Below, in pieces: positions 8,160 through 18,500 of a stretch of DNA of 64,000 nt (the stretch's first letter is position 1; the number at the start of each line of letters is the position of its first letter). The translations under genes were made by a program, and so were the position numbers. Source of the DNA: Verrucomicrobiota bacterium (GTDB lineage Bacteria > Verrucomicrobiota > Verrucomicrobiia > Verrucomicrobiales > Akkermansiaceae). Location: the NCBI GenBank assembly GCA_017301995.1, contig JAFLEH010000012.1:62001-126000 (forward strand), in the 5' to 3' direction. The notes beneath the pieces were generated by a model. It was not told the DNA's origin and did no database searches. It saw only the letters and a program-made list of their open reading frames with translations.

Positions 8160-8244
8160 AACAAAACTCAGCGAAATCAGTGGTTCTCAGTGGTTCAGCG
8201 GTAATCCGAGGGTCCGAACTTTCTTGAACTTCGGATTTCGGTTT
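8160..8244. repeat. ~85 bp dispersed intergenic repeat, copy 1
   Basis: Includes AAATCAGTGG, CAGTGGTTC, a CGAGGGTCC motif and TTGAACTTCGGATTTCGG. A second copy in the opposite orientation lies at 59957-60040, with roughly three quarters identity by eye. Both lie near gene ends and have no open frame. The rest of the 7899-8292 spacer holds no gene that I can support. Confidence 0.6.
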
Positions 8245-8292
8245 CAGTGGTGAACTGCCTCACCAATCCAGCATGAACTTCGGGCTTCGGGC

Positions 8293-9222
8293 TCACTCGG
8301 CTCGCTCCGGGAACTTGGCTTTCCAGATTTGCAGCGCGTCGCGGATTTCGGCGGCGTCGCGGGTGGGGCTCAGTTCCCAGGTCAGCGGGCAGCCGGGCGG
8401 GAAAAACTCCAGGATGGCGGCGTAGTCGAGGGTGCCGGCGAAGGGCGTGCGGTGGTCGCGCGCGGGCCACTCGACGTCGTGGACGTGGCCGCCCATCAGG
8501 TGCGGGGCGATGCGCGAGAGCCATTCGGTATGGTCCAGCAAACCGAGATTGTGCTTGAGCTGGACGTGGCCGAAGTCATGCCAGTAGCCGACCCACGGAT
8601 TGTCGGCGAAGTGCTCCTGGAGGCGGACCATTTCGCGCTCGGTGGGCATGTCCTCGAAACGCGAGCGGGACTCGATGGCGAGCTTCACGCCCAGTTCCGC
8701 CGCCTTGCCGGCGATGGTGGTTAGGGCATCGATCGCGCGCTGATAGTAGAGCGGTCCCAGTTTCTCGCGTTTTCTGACAAAATCGAGCTTGGCCTTGGTG
8801 TAATCCGGATCGCGGGAGAGACCGTCGGACACCATTTTGGTGAGGCGTTTGGTCCACTTGGCGGTCGGCAGCGGGACGGATCCCATGTGCAGGACCAGAT
8901 AGGTTGCCTTGAATTCGGCGGCGATGTCCAGGGTTTTGAGGGTCATGTCCATCGCCCGCTGGCGGTCGAAGGGGCGGTGGGAGGTGAACTCGTAGGCGTC
9001 CGGGGCGTCGATCATCACCTCCACCGGCGAGGGAAAATAATTGTGGACGCCCGCGCAGGTGAACAGGCCCGCCTGGAACGCCTTGCGGATGCCCGGCAGC
9101 TTGGCCACGGTCATACCGTGGGACAGCTCGATGTTGCGGAAACCGAGTTCCACGATTTCCGCGATCATCGGCTCGCCATCGGTGTGGCGGCTGTTGTTCC
9201 AACATGTCGAAAAAGCTAACAT
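8293..9222 (-). CDS. Sugar phosphate isomerase/epimerase (TIM barrel)
   Basis: A cytoplasmic protein of 309 residues of the xylose isomerase-like/AP-endonuclease-2 TIM-barrel superfamily. The metal-binding residues of this fold can be placed: Glu in LAIESRSRFE, His/Asp in VGYWHDFGHVQ, His in GGHVHDVEW and the last Glu in LTWELSP. I chose the ATG beginning MLAFSTCWN because the first beta strand starts there; the longer frame adds a poorly conserved basic leader. Members of this family isomerise or epimerise keto-sugars, and the exact substrate is unknown. It is divergent from the next gene. Confidence 0.82.
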   Translation of the reverse strand: MLAFSTCWNNSRHTDGEPMIAEIVELGFRNIELSHGMTVAKLPGIRKAFQAGLFTCAGVHNYFPSPVEVMIDAPDAYEFTSHRPFDRQRAMDMTLKTLDIAAEFKATYLVLHMGSVPLPTAKWTKRLTKMVSDGLSRDPDYTKAKLDFVRKREKLGPLYYQRAIDALTTIAGKAAELGVKLAIESRSRFEDMPTEREMVRLQEHFADNPWVGYWHDFGHVQLKHNLGLLDHTEWLSRIAPHLMGGHVHDVEWPARDHRTPFAGTLDYAAILEFFPPGCPLTWELSPTRDAAEIRDALQIWKAKFPERAE

Positions 9223-9342
9223 AACGGCAAAGACGGGCGGGTGGCGCGACCCGAACCGCACCATGCACCGGTCCGGGCGGCTTGGCAAGCTCCGGCGGCA
9301 ATTCGTTTGACAAGCGCCCGCCCCGCGCGGACCCTCCGGATC

Positions 9343-10056
9343 ATGCGCGGATGGTTGACGCTGTGGCTCGCTTTGGCTTGTGTGTTAGAAGCCGCTCCCA
9401 AACGGGTGGCGGTGTTCGTGGCGTTGTGCGACAACGCCACCCAAGGGATCGCTCCGGTGCCGGCGAGGATCGGCGACGGAAACAAACCGGCCGAGAATCT
9501 CTACTGGGGATGCGACGACGGATTCGCGTCGTGTTTCAAGGCGAGCAAGGACTGGAAACTGCAAAGCCGCCAGGTTCCGGAAGGCGCGGCGCCCAAGGTA
9601 ATGGAGCGGCTGGTCTATCTGCATCGCAGCGGTTCGGTGGAAATCACGGCCGAGGCTTGGCGCGGATCGGAGATCAAGGCGTGCCTCCGGGCATTCGAAA
9701 CCGCACTCGTGTCCGGAAAACACGATCTGTGCGCGTTTGTGGGCCACAACGTGCTGATGGATGGCGCGATCGACCCGCCGGCCGCCAAGGCCGCGAAGCC
9801 CTGCGACGCGATTGTGCTCTGTTGCATGAGCGACGCGTATTTCAACCGCCGACTAACGGAAATCGGCGCGCGCCCGGTGCTGACGACCACCCAACTGATG
9901 TATCCCGGAGCCTTTCTGCTGCGCGACGCCCTCCCCGTCTGGGCGAAAGGCGGCAGTGGCGCGGAGATCCGGCAGGCCGCGGGCGCCGCCTACGCGCGCA
10001 ACCAGAAGATCCCGGCCAAGGCGGCGCTCGGCGTCTTTCGCGCGCCGCAAGGATGA
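9343..10056 (+). CDS. Exported protein of unknown function (ALCDNATQGI family)
   Basis: A 237-residue protein with a short signal peptide (MRGWLTLWLALACVLEAAP). Conserved-looking features are VFVALCDNATQGIAPVPARI near the N-terminus, NLYWGCDDGF, AFVGHNVLMDGAI in the middle and GARPVLTTTQLMYPGAFLL near the C-terminus. The two His/Asp/Cys-containing turns could form an active site, but I cannot name a fold. Proteins starting with the same ALCDNA..GI.PVP pattern occur in Bacteroidetes and Verrucomicrobia as hypotheticals, as far as I recall. I chose the ATG at the signal peptide rather than the GTG-type upstream frame. Confidence 0.72.
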   Translation: MRGWLTLWLALACVLEAAPKRVAVFVALCDNATQGIAPVPARIGDGNKPAENLYWGCDDGFASCFKASKDWKLQSRQVPEGAAPKVMERLVYLHRSGSVEITAEAWRGSEIKACLRAFETALVSGKHDLCAFVGHNVLMDGAIDPPAAKAAKPCDAIVLCCMSDAYFNRRLTEIGARPVLTTTQLMYPGAFLLRDALPVWAKGGSGAEIRQAAGAAYARNQKIPAKAALGVFRAPQG

Positions 10057-10563
10057 TGCCGACCGACATGCGGCGGACTGTGGCGGCGCGTCTATGACCG
10101 TCGCACTTTTCCAGCAAAATGGGGAAGCCAATGGTCAGTCGATGGAAACCAGCGACTTCTCTCCGCAGGTGAAAAGCCGACGCTACAGCGGGATGGCATG
10201 GGTTGGGCTCGTGTGGACGGGATTCCCGAAACCGCCACCCGGCGACTGGTGGGGGAAGCGGGCGCGAGGCCGGACCTGCGCAAGGGCGGCCCAGGGGAGG
10301 AATCGGCCGGGTACCAAATGAAGGTCTCCCGGGCTAACATTCGGATTGACTCGGATCGTGAGGGTGCCAGATTCGGTCATGCCCGCCACGCTTCCGAAAC
10401 AGATGTCCGCCAGCCGGGTCCGCGGCAGTTGTGTTAGGATTCCGGCGGTTGATGTTGCTAGGTCAATGGGTTCCTCGCCTTCATATCTTCCCCGAAGCCT
10501 GGGGAGTTGACGGAAGGGGAATGGGAGGAGAGGGTGAATGGGGTTCTGAACCTGCTTCGCAGG

Positions 10564-10598
10564 CAGACAGAAGATTTTGAGACAGAAGACAGAAGACG
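10564..10598. repeat. AGACAGA heptamer-like tandem repeat
   Basis: Units AGACAGA, AGATTTTG (one base longer), AGACAGA, AGACAGA and AGACGGG follow one another. The unit sequence differs from the TTATTGG arrays but the 7 bp period is the same. Confidence 0.6.
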
Positions 10599-10633
10599 GG
10601 AAGGCGCGAGTTCATTGGCTGGTTCCGGCGCTG

Positions 10634-10658
10634 GCCACGGGGTCACCGCCGCGGCTAC
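10634..10658. repeat. 25 bp dispersed element, second copy
   Basis: The sequence begins GCCACGGGGTCACCGCCGCG and ends GCTAC. It has the same length and ends as the copies at 5363 and 26464, but the palindromic core is degenerate. Confidence 0.45.
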
Positions 10659-10795
10659 GGAGAATTCCTCCGCGAACACCGCCGCGACCTCCGCGTCTCC
10701 GCGTTTCGTTTCAACCAACGACGGCATCGCTGGGCGCGGATGTGCGGATCCGCGTGATCCCTGCCTGCGTGGACCGCAAGGCCGCTCTCACAACC

Positions 10796-10888
10796 CGGAT
10801 GAATGCGGATAGACACTGAATCGTACCGGAGTCAGACGAACCCACCTGGCTACGGACAAACCCAGTGTCCATCCGGTTTCATCCGCGG
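10796..10888. repeat. Imperfect inverted repeat, ~24 bp arms
   Basis: The left arm contains CGGATGAATGCGGAT and AGACACTG. The right arm (10863-10888) is CAGTGTCCATCCGGTTTCAT followed by CCGCGG, its near reverse complement. About 44 bp separate the arms. It could be a small non-autonomous element or a structured RNA; it contains no gene. Confidence 0.5.
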
Positions 10889-10920
10889 TCGGGCGGATCA
10901 ATCCGGATAGGACGGACGGT

Positions 10921-11307
10921 TTACGCGGGAACCGGATCCGGGCACTCGCAGGTGGCCGGGGTTTCCGGTTGCGGTGTGGCGGGGACGGTGAGGATCTTTT
11001 TCGCCCTGGCGGCGGCGTCGCGTCCCGCCCGCGCGCCCCGGGCGAGGCCGTCCTTGAGTGCGTCTGGCGCGACCTCGCGGGCGAACGCGGCCACGAAACA
11101 GGCGCCGAACGCCGCGCCGTAGGCGACGTCGAACGCCACGGTGCGCAGCGATTGTTTCAGTTTCGGGGCCGCTTCGGACGCGAGCTTGCGGGCGTCGCTG
11201 CGGGCCGCGCCCATGGCTTCGCCCAGGGTGTTGAATTGGCGCGGATCCGGCAGTTCGCGGGTTTCGGCGGTGGGGATGTTGGCTTCGATTGCGGTGGGGT
11301 GTTCCAT
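10921..11307 (-). CDS. Small Ala-rich protein of unknown function
   Basis: A 128-residue protein, very rich in Ala, Lys and Arg. After a Glu/Pro-rich N-terminus comes an amphipathic helix (AMGAARSDARKLASEAAPKL), a Gly/Ala hydrophobic stretch (DVAYGAAFGACFVAAFA) that could cross or lie on a membrane, a second basic helix and a C-terminal Cys pair in TCECPDP. I chose the ATG beginning MEHPTAIEAN. The pattern recalls short verrucomicrobial proteins annotated as hypothetical, and no function is proposed. It is divergent from the peptidase gene. Confidence 0.6.
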   Translation of the reverse strand: MEHPTAIEANIPTAETRELPDPRQFNTLGEAMGAARSDARKLASEAAPKLKQSLRTVAFDVAYGAAFGACFVAAFAREVAPDALKDGLARGARAGRDAAARAKKILTVPATPQPETPATCECPDPVPA

Positions 11308-11425
11308 ACGGTTCGGTGGTTGGTTAGGCAGATAGAATACCATTTCCGCCGGGTGGCGCTATGGGAATTCACTGCGGATTTTGTAACGGTCCTGAACTTC
11401 CGGGCTTGCCCTGACGGCCCCGGCC

Positions 11426-13525
11426 ATGGACGCTCGGCGCATGCATCCGTTTCTAGCCGACGATTTCCACCCCCGCTGGTCCACTCTAACCGCCGAGCGC
11501 ATCGTGCCGGATCTGCGTCACGCCCTTGGGCTGGCGCGGGAGGCGATTGACGCGATTTGCGCGCAGGACCCGGCGTCCGCCACGTATGAAAGCGCGTTCT
11601 TGGCGTTGGAAAAGGCCACCGAAATCCTTGGCCGTGGTTGGGGCCGGCTGCAGCATCTGGATTCGGTGAACGATCATCCCACCCAGCGCGAGGCGCTCAA
11701 CGCGATGCTGCCGGAAGTCTCGGAGTTCTTTTCGTCCATCCCCCTCAACGAGCGGTTGTGGAACGTGCTCAAGGCTGCGGCCGAACGCCTGGAAACCCGC
11801 GATCTCGGGCCGGTGCGGCGCCGGTTCGTCGAGGAAACGCTGGCCGATTTCCGCCAGGCGGGTGCCGATCTGCCGGACGAGCAGAAACAACGGGTCGCGG
11901 CGATCGACGCGGAACTCTCCCAACTCACCCAGCGCTACGCCGAGCATGTGCTCGACTCCACCAATGCCTGGGAGCTGGTGATCACGGACGAGGCCCGGTT
12001 GGCGGGCCTACCCGAATCCGCGATGGCCGCCGCGGCCGCGGGAGCGAGGGCGAAGGGACATGAGGCACCCGCGTGGCGCTTTACCCTCCACGCGCCGTCG
12101 ATGATCCCGGTGATGCAGCATCTGCACGATTCCGGAATCCGCCGCCGGATTTGGGAGGCATTCACCGCCGTCGGATCCCGTGGCGAGCACGACAACACCG
12201 AACTCGTTTGGAAAATCCTCGGACTCCGCCAGGAGAAGGCCGCGATCCTCGGCCACGGGCACTTCGCCGATCTAACACTCCAGCGGCGTATGGCCAAATC
12301 CGGCAGTGGAGCGCTCGATTTCATCGAGGGTCTCCACACCCGCGTGCGCCCGGCGTTTCTCGCCGAGCACCGCGAACTCCAACACTACAAGGCGGCCAAA
12401 ACCGGCCAACCGGAAGCACCGCTGGAGCCGTGGGATTTCGCCTATTGGGCGGAACTCCAACGCAAGGAGAACTACGATTTCGACGAAGAATCCCTGCGGC
12501 CGTATTTCCCGGTGGACGGCGTGATGAGCGGCATGTTCGAGTTGGCATCGCGGATCTTCGGTATATCCATCCGGCGGATCGACGCACAATACGTCCCGCC
12601 TGGCGAAGCTCCCTCCGGAAACGCGCTTCCCGAACTCTGGCATCCGGAATGCTCCCTATATGAAATCCACGATTCCGAAAGCGGAAAACATATGGGATCG
12701 TTCCATGCCGACTGGCACCCGCGCGAACCGAAACGCGGCGGCGCGTGGATGAACAGCCTGCAAACCGGAGGGCCCGGCGAGCCGCATCTGGGGCTGATCT
12801 GCGGCAACATGAGTCCGCCGGTGGATGGCAAACCCGCGCTGCTCACGCATTCCGAAGTGGAAACGATCTTCCATGAGTTCGGCCACCTGCTGCACGGGCT
12901 GCTCAGCGAGGTGCCGGTCAAATCGCTTTCCGGGACCAACGTGCCGTGGGATTTCGTCGAGCTTCCCTCGCAGATCATGGAGAATTTCTGTTGGAACCGC
13001 GAGGCGCTCGCCCTCTTCGCCCGCCACCACGAAACCGGCGAGCCGATTCCGGAGGATCTCTTCAACCGGATGTATGCCGCCCGCAACTACCACAGCGCCT
13101 GCGCGTTCATGCGGCAGATCTCGTTCGCCAAGCTCGACCTCGAACTGCACACCCGCCCTGATGCCTGGAGCGGGCGCGATCTCGACGAAGTGGATCGCGA
13201 GATCCTCGCCGACTACCGCGCGCCGCTGGCCACCGAGACGCCGTCGATGATCCGCCGATTCAACCACCTTTTCAGCGAACCCACCGGCTATGCGGCGGGC
13301 TACTACTCCTACAAGTGGGCGGAGGTGCTGGACGCCGATGCCTTCACGCGCTTCGAGGCCGAGGGCGTGCTCAATCCGGAAACCGGCCGCGCGTTCCGTG
13401 CCAACATTCTCTCGCAGGGAAATTCCGCGCCTCCGGATGTGCTCTATCAGCAATTCATGGGCCGCCCGCCGAGCCTCGAACCGCTCCTCATCCGCTCGGG
13501 TCTCGCGGAAACGGCGATGGTCTAA
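11426..13525 (+). CDS. prlC: M3 family oligopeptidase (oligopeptidase A-like)
   Basis: A cytoplasmic zinc metallopeptidase of about 699 residues that degrades short peptides, including cleaved signal peptides in the E. coli homologue. The M3 signature is present as ETIFHEFGHLLHGL near residue 480, with the two zinc-binding His and the catalytic Glu. The third ligand is expected downstream near LPSQIMENFCWN. The large N-terminal helical domain (residues 1-250) and the C-terminal FSEPTGYAAGYYSYKWAEVL motif are those of the PrlC/OpdA branch. Length is typical. An in-frame ATG five codons downstream (MHPFLADDF) is an equally good start; neither has a strong ribosome-binding site. Confidence 0.93.
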   Translation: MDARRMHPFLADDFHPRWSTLTAERIVPDLRHALGLAREAIDAICAQDPASATYESAFLALEKATEILGRGWGRLQHLDSVNDHPTQREALNAMLPEVSEFFSSIPLNERLWNVLKAAAERLETRDLGPVRRRFVEETLADFRQAGADLPDEQKQRVAAIDAELSQLTQRYAEHVLDSTNAWELVITDEARLAGLPESAMAAAAAGARAKGHEAPAWRFTLHAPSMIPVMQHLHDSGIRRRIWEAFTAVGSRGEHDNTELVWKILGLRQEKAAILGHGHFADLTLQRRMAKSGSGALDFIEGLHTRVRPAFLAEHRELQHYKAAKTGQPEAPLEPWDFAYWAELQRKENYDFDEESLRPYFPVDGVMSGMFELASRIFGISIRRIDAQYVPPGEAPSGNALPELWHPECSLYEIHDSESGKHMGSFHADWHPREPKRGGAWMNSLQTGGPGEPHLGLICGNMSPPVDGKPALLTHSEVETIFHEFGHLLHGLLSEVPVKSLSGTNVPWDFVELPSQIMENFCWNREALALFARHHETGEPIPEDLFNRMYAARNYHSACAFMRQISFAKLDLELHTRPDAWSGRDLDEVDREILADYRAPLATETPSMIRRFNHLFSEPTGYAAGYYSYKWAEVLDADAFTRFEAEGVLNPETGRAFRANILSQGNSAPPDVLYQQFMGRPPSLEPLLIRSGLAETAMV

Positions 13526-13586
13526 CCGGATTCGACCGCATCCATCATCCCGAGATCCGAAGTTCCGCCAACATCGGATTTCGCAA

Positions 13587-14396
13587 TCAGTCGTCCGGAT
13601 CGCCGACGGTGTATTCCTTGGCACCCTGTTCCCCGCTTTCACGGATTCTCGGGGACAAGCAGTTCCGCCGCCAACTCCACACGACCATCGCGACGAATGC
13701 CGCGAATGTTAGACCGACCGCGACAATCCACCCCAGTCCGATATCCAGTTTCTTTCCGCCTTGCTCGGCGCTTGCCATTCGCTGTGCCTCCAGGGTCTTG
13801 ATTCCGGGATCGGCGGCGTAGGTTGCGACCAGACGCCTCACCGCATCCCATTTTTCCAACTCACCGGCGGTCATCTGGTCCCTGAACTCCGGCCTGTCGG
13901 TGGCTTCGATGAATCTCGCACCGGCGTTGTACGCACTCTGCCGGTCCGACACACACCGCCTCCCGGAATCATCCGTCCGTTCCGGCAGGTTCCGCTCCCA
14001 GCCGAGTTCCATGTAGCGCTTGATCGCGGGGGCTGAAATGCCCACCGATCCCATATATGCGGCCCAGACTTTGACATAGGTGGCGATGGCATCGTCCCGG
14101 AGGCCACGCTTGTCGTAGGATTCCGCCAGCCACAGGCATACCTCGGGAAGTCGCCTGGTGTTTTGGTTCACGCGGTCATCGATGTAGTTCCGGGCCGCTT
14201 CCGCGGCCGACTCGTATTCGCCGCGCTCCATTTGCAGGCGGATCCAGGTCCGCGCGCTTTCCTCGGTCTGTTGCCTATCCGGGAGATCGCCGCCGGCATC
14301 AGCGGCGCGCGACGACTGCGGCGGCAGCATCAGCGCCAGGCATGCGATCACGAGCGCGGCCAGTAGCGGATAGGTTCTGAGTCCGAATCGCTTCAT
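13587..14396 (-). CDS. TPR-like protein with C-terminal membrane anchor
   Basis: A 269-residue envelope protein and the last gene of the MoxR-type operon. A signal peptide or N-terminal membrane segment (YPLLAALVIACLALML) leads into helical repeats with a TPR look (ARTWIRLQMERGEYESAAEA; VCLWLAESYDKRGLRDDAIA). A single C-terminal membrane helix (IGLGWIVAVGLTFAAFVAMV) is followed by a charged cytoplasmic tail. TPR proteins commonly end BatA/BatB-type operons (BatC/BatE), so a scaffolding role is inferred from context. It starts seven bases after the preceding gene's stop, so the two are co-transcribed. Confidence 0.72.
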   Translation of the reverse strand: MKRFGLRTYPLLAALVIACLALMLPPQSSRAADAGGDLPDRQQTEESARTWIRLQMERGEYESAAEAARNYIDDRVNQNTRRLPEVCLWLAESYDKRGLRDDAIATYVKVWAAYMGSVGISAPAIKRYMELGWERNLPERTDDSGRRCVSDRQSAYNAGARFIEATDRPEFRDQMTAGELEKWDAVRRLVATYAADPGIKTLEAQRMASAEQGGKKLDIGLGWIVAVGLTFAAFVAMVVWSWRRNCLSPRIRESGEQGAKEYTVGDPDD

Positions 14397-14403
14397 TGTC
14401 CGG

Positions 14404-15549
14404 TCAGTTCTCCTCGTCCACGGTTTCGTCGCGCTGATAGATCGGAAGCTGCCGCCATGGTACGGTGAAGGCGAGCACCATCATGGTGGTGCCGTAAACG
14501 CTGCCGGCCTCGCGGGATTTCCAGGAGCCGTCGGACTCCTGTTTGGGAAGATAGGTGGCGTACATCCAGTCGGCGTATTCCTGCCAATGGCGGCCGCCGA
14601 TCTGGAACATCGCCTGCGCGTTGTAGTAGTTGCCATAGAATTCGAATTGGTCTCCGGGAAGCTCGCGGAAATTCCGCAGAACCCACTCTGCGGCGAGCTT
14701 GGTGCGGTCGCTGCCGTGCTCGCCGCAGAGTTCGAGGCAGAGCAATCCCATGCCGGTTAGGGACCGGCAGTGGTCCTCCTGGTTGGAATAGCCGAAGCAC
14801 CCGGTTTTCGCGTTCTGATGGCGGTGCAGATAGGAAACCGCGTCGCGGATCGCCTGATCGGGAACAGCCGCGCCATTGAGCTTCGCGGAGCGCAGCGCCA
14901 TCAGCGCCCAACCCGAACAGGAGGTGTCGGAATCGTTGGATCCCGGATGATAGCGCCAGCCGCCCTGGTCGCGGTCGTCCTTTTTGACCGACTGCGCGCG
15001 CAGGATGAGCGCGAGCGCCTTGGGCAGCGCGGCGTCGATCTTCGCCTGGCGGACCGGATCGACCATGCCGCTGACCTCGGCGAGAAACAGGGTGGCGATG
15101 TTGTGGGCATACATCGGGCCGGATCCGGCGTTGCCTTTTTCAAATAGACCGTTGGGCTTCTGGTTGGCGAGGATGAAGTCGATGCAGCGGTTGAGCGGAA
15201 CCGTGTAGGGGCCTTCCGTGGGCAAGTGTCCCTTTGATAGAAAAGCCATCCCGGCGAGCGCGGGAACGCCGGTGGAATCGCCGTAGGCGTCCGGATAGGA
15301 GCCGTCCTCCTGCTGGACGCGGCGCAGCCAGGCCAGCGCGCTCTCCACCGCGGGATCGGCCTTGGCCCGCCAGGTGGAAAACACCGGATCGACTCCGGGC
15401 TCGGCGGCTGAGACGGACGCGGCTTCGAATGTTAGGAAAGCGGCGGCCGCGAGGAACCATGCCGTCAGGCGGGATGGCCGCCTTCCAAGACGGGCCGGAA
15501 GCCCATTCCCGGGTCTCTCTAACCGCCACACCGCGCGCGGATCAGTCAT
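14404..15549 (-). CDS. Exported terpene-cyclase/prenyltransferase-fold protein
   Basis: A 381-residue protein with an N-terminal export signal (RLTAWFLAAAAFLTFEAASV) and repeated alpha/alpha-toroid motifs of the squalene-cyclase/prenyltransferase type: ALAWLRRVQQEDGSYPDAYG, DFILANQKPNGLF, RDQGGWRYHPGSNDSD and SYLHRHQNAKTGCFGYSN. The DxDD catalytic acid motif of true squalene-hopene cyclases is not evident, so enzymatic cyclisation is doubtful. Proteins of this fold often sit in planctomycete and verrucomicrobial MoxR/BatA operons. The start overlaps the upstream gene's stop by eight bases, which indicates translational coupling. Confidence 0.8.
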   Translation of the reverse strand: MTDPRAVWRLERPGNGLPARLGRRPSRLTAWFLAAAAFLTFEAASVSAAEPGVDPVFSTWRAKADPAVESALAWLRRVQQEDGSYPDAYGDSTGVPALAGMAFLSKGHLPTEGPYTVPLNRCIDFILANQKPNGLFEKGNAGSGPMYAHNIATLFLAEVSGMVDPVRQAKIDAALPKALALILRAQSVKKDDRDQGGWRYHPGSNDSDTSCSGWALMALRSAKLNGAAVPDQAIRDAVSYLHRHQNAKTGCFGYSNQEDHCRSLTGMGLLCLELCGEHGSDRTKLAAEWVLRNFRELPGDQFEFYGNYYNAQAMFQIGGRHWQEYADWMYATYLPKQESDGSWKSREAGSVYGTTMMVLAFTVPWRQLPIYQRDETVDEEN

Positions 15550-18500
15550 CCTTGCCTCCTTTCGTCATCTGCTCGAAGTATTTTCTAACCAAGTCGCGGT
15601 ATTCCTCCGGCATCGGCACCGCGCCGTTGCCGCCGGATTCCGCCTTGAGCGAGGACTTGATCTGCTCCCAATCCTCCGCGCTGATGCCGAGCTTGGCGAG
15701 TTCCGGAGGGACCCCCGGATCAGCCTGGCGCTGGCGCGAGTTTTCGTCGGGTTTGGTGCCGGGATCCGCGTTTGGATCGGACGGTTGGCCGGGTTGGTCG
15801 CCCGCGCCCGGTTTGGGCGGACCTTGGCCCTGCCGCATCGCGTTGCGGGTGTCGCGGGCTGCGCGGTTGAGCGCATCTGCCGCGGCGCGGGCGTGGGTGG
15901 CGGACTCGGCGCCCGGCGGGGAGTGGGATGCCTCGGCGGACTCATGAAACGCGTCGGCCAGCGATTTGCCGGGCATCGGCGCCTGATTGTTAGGCGCTTG
16001 CTGGCCGGCTGCCTGGGCGGCTTGGTTCGATAACTCGGCGGCCGCCTGGTCGAGACTGGCGGCGGCCTGTTGCAATCGTTCGGCGGCTTCGCCATGGGGT
16101 GTCGCCGCTTGGGCGGCCTGCGCCTGTTGGGCGGCATTCGCCGCGTGTCCGGCCGCCTGGTTCGCCGCATCGGCCGCCTGTTGCATGGCTCCCGGAGTAT
16201 CACCCACCTGCGGGGCCTCGCGGATTTCCTTCGCCAGTTCCGCGGCTTGTTCGGCACGCATTTTGGCGAGTTGCTGACGGGCCGCGTCCTCATTTCCGGC
16301 GGCCAACTCTTTCGCGGCCTCGGCGACCTGCTGTTGGCGTTCGGCCAGATCTCCCAGTTCCGCCGCAGCCTGGGCGGCGGCGGCCTGTTGGGGACTTCCG
16401 TTAGGTTGTTCGCCCTGGGGGTTCTCACCGCCGGGTTGCTTCTCGCCCTGCGCGTCACTTTGGGCCTTCGCCGCCTCGGCGGCGGCAGCCATTTCTTTGG
16501 CGGCTTCGGAGGTCGCCTCCACACCGGCGGCGGAATCGGGTTTTGCCAGCGCCTCGGCCGCCTTGGCGGCGGCATCCGCGGCTTCCGGGAGGGTGTTGGC
16601 CGCCTCGCGATCACCGCGTTCGGTAGCGGCCTCCACCTGTTTGTTAGCATCATCGCGGATCGCGGCCTGTTCCTTGGCCAGTTCCTGCCGCAGGTCATCG
16701 GCCGATGGTTTCCCCTGATTGGATTCCGCCGCCTGATCCTTGAGCGCCTCCTGGGCGGCGGCTTGTTCGCGCGCTTCGGCCGCGAGTTCGCGCGCCTCGG
16801 CGGCCTCTTTCGCCAGCGCCTCGGCCTTGGACTGGGGATGTTGGGCCGCCAGATCGCGCATCTCCCACGATGCCTGGGCCTGCCGTTGTTGCCAATCGGC
16901 GTCCGCCTTGGTTTTGTCGGATGGCTCGTTGGCGCTTGCCTGCTCGGCCTGGCGCGCAAGTTCGTTCTGCCGTTGCGCGAGTTCCTGCAAGCGCGCGAGA
17001 TCGTGCAAGCGCGATTCGTCCTGTTGGACTTTCTCCAACAAATCCCGCAACTGCTGTTCCGCGGCGGCGGCATCTTCGCGCGCGGCGGCGGCCATCTGCT
17101 CGCGTGCCTGCTCGCTGTCCTGCAGCGGCGTGTTTTCCAGCTTCTCGCGCGCCTGTTCGGCTTTGGCGGCCGCCTCGCGCATCGCCTCGGCCTTTGGCGC
17201 GTGCGGGGTCTCCTCCATCCGCGCGGCGAGTTCCTCCAGCCGCTCGCTGGCCTTGGCCAGTTGCTCGCGGGTCTTCGCCAACTCGTTTTGCGAGGCTTCC
17301 TTCACGTCGCCTTTCTTCAGTTCGTCGCGTTTTGATTCGATCTTCCAGCGGGCTTCCTCCACATCGCGGCGCGCCTTTTCCAGTGTCTCGCGGGCGTCAT
17401 TGTGGGCGGCAAACAACTCCTGCCGCGCGAGCGGTTCAGCACCGCGGTCGATGCGGACGGTGATCCATCCGCCGACGGCTTTGTTGGGGCCACCCAATTC
17501 CGGAGGCCGGGCGTCAGCCACACGCATCCGGAGTTTGAACACGGAAACACCAGGCCAGCGATCGCGAAGATCACCTAACGGTTGTCGGATTTCGCCGCGC
17601 CACGCGGGGGGATCGGTTCTCCCTATCAACTCTGGCGGCGGTTGGGGCAGCGCGGTTTCCGGAGCATCCCCGGGCTTGACCTCCATCGCGACCTCACCGA
17701 GTCCGAAATCATCGCTTGCCTGATAGACCAGATCCAACACCTCATCGGGTCGAACCTTCAGCTCCAGCGCCGTGGGACGGGTCCATTTCACCTCGGGAAC
17801 GGCGTCCTCCAGCGTCTCCACCTCGAAGCGCGCGCCCTCGAAATCCCTTCCCAACCGATGGCTGAGCGTGAGCAGCGCGCCCGCGCGGCCCGGCCGGTCC
17901 AGCGTCCATCCGCAATCGAGCGATCCACCGGCCGCCGAATGTTCCAGGCGCACCGGTCCCGATGGCCGGCCATCCAGCTCGAACTTCGCGGCGGCAACCG
18001 GCGTGTTCAGGTTTGCGTGCAGCGCCCCCCGCGTTCCGGCCACGGCGGTTAGAACATCGGCCGCCGACTGTTCGCGCGCCGCAAGGCCGGTGTAGGCGGG
18101 AAATTCCAGGCGCAGCCTGGCGTCCGCCAGCCTCGGTTTCGGCCAGACCAGCACCCGGAAGCGGTCGCTGTTGGCCCGGCCCGCGCGGATCTCATAGTCG
18201 AATCCCGCCATCACCCTATCAAGCTGATAGACAAACGCGCCGTTCTCCTCGCGAAGCGGCTCGACCAACGACTTGCCGTCCGGCAGCGACAACACGATCT
18301 CCGGCGGAACGGCGGGCGCCGCCGGGCAGCGCACGGAAACCGTCAGCGCGTCGCCTTCGATCAGTTCCACCGACCCCGGTTCCACGACAAACCCGTCCGC
18401 CACATTGCCGAGCCGGGAGTTGGGCACCAGCGCGCGGACGACATGCCGGGCGGTCCACTGCGGCGCCCACACGAAGAGCGCGGTCCAACCGGCTAACAGA

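Larger units (their letters stand above)
10057..10920. other. 864 bp spacer without a supported gene
   Basis: No frame here has a convincing start, codon usage or family resemblance. It contains an AGACAGA heptamer-like tract (10564-10598), a copy of the 25 bp palindromic element (10634-10658) and a long imperfect inverted repeat (10796-10888). It looks like an accumulation site for small repeats. Confidence 0.6.

Noticed and set aside
14404..15549. Squalene-hopene cyclase
   Set aside because: The alpha/alpha-toroid repeats are present, but the protein is about half the usual length, has an export signal, and shows no DxDD motif.
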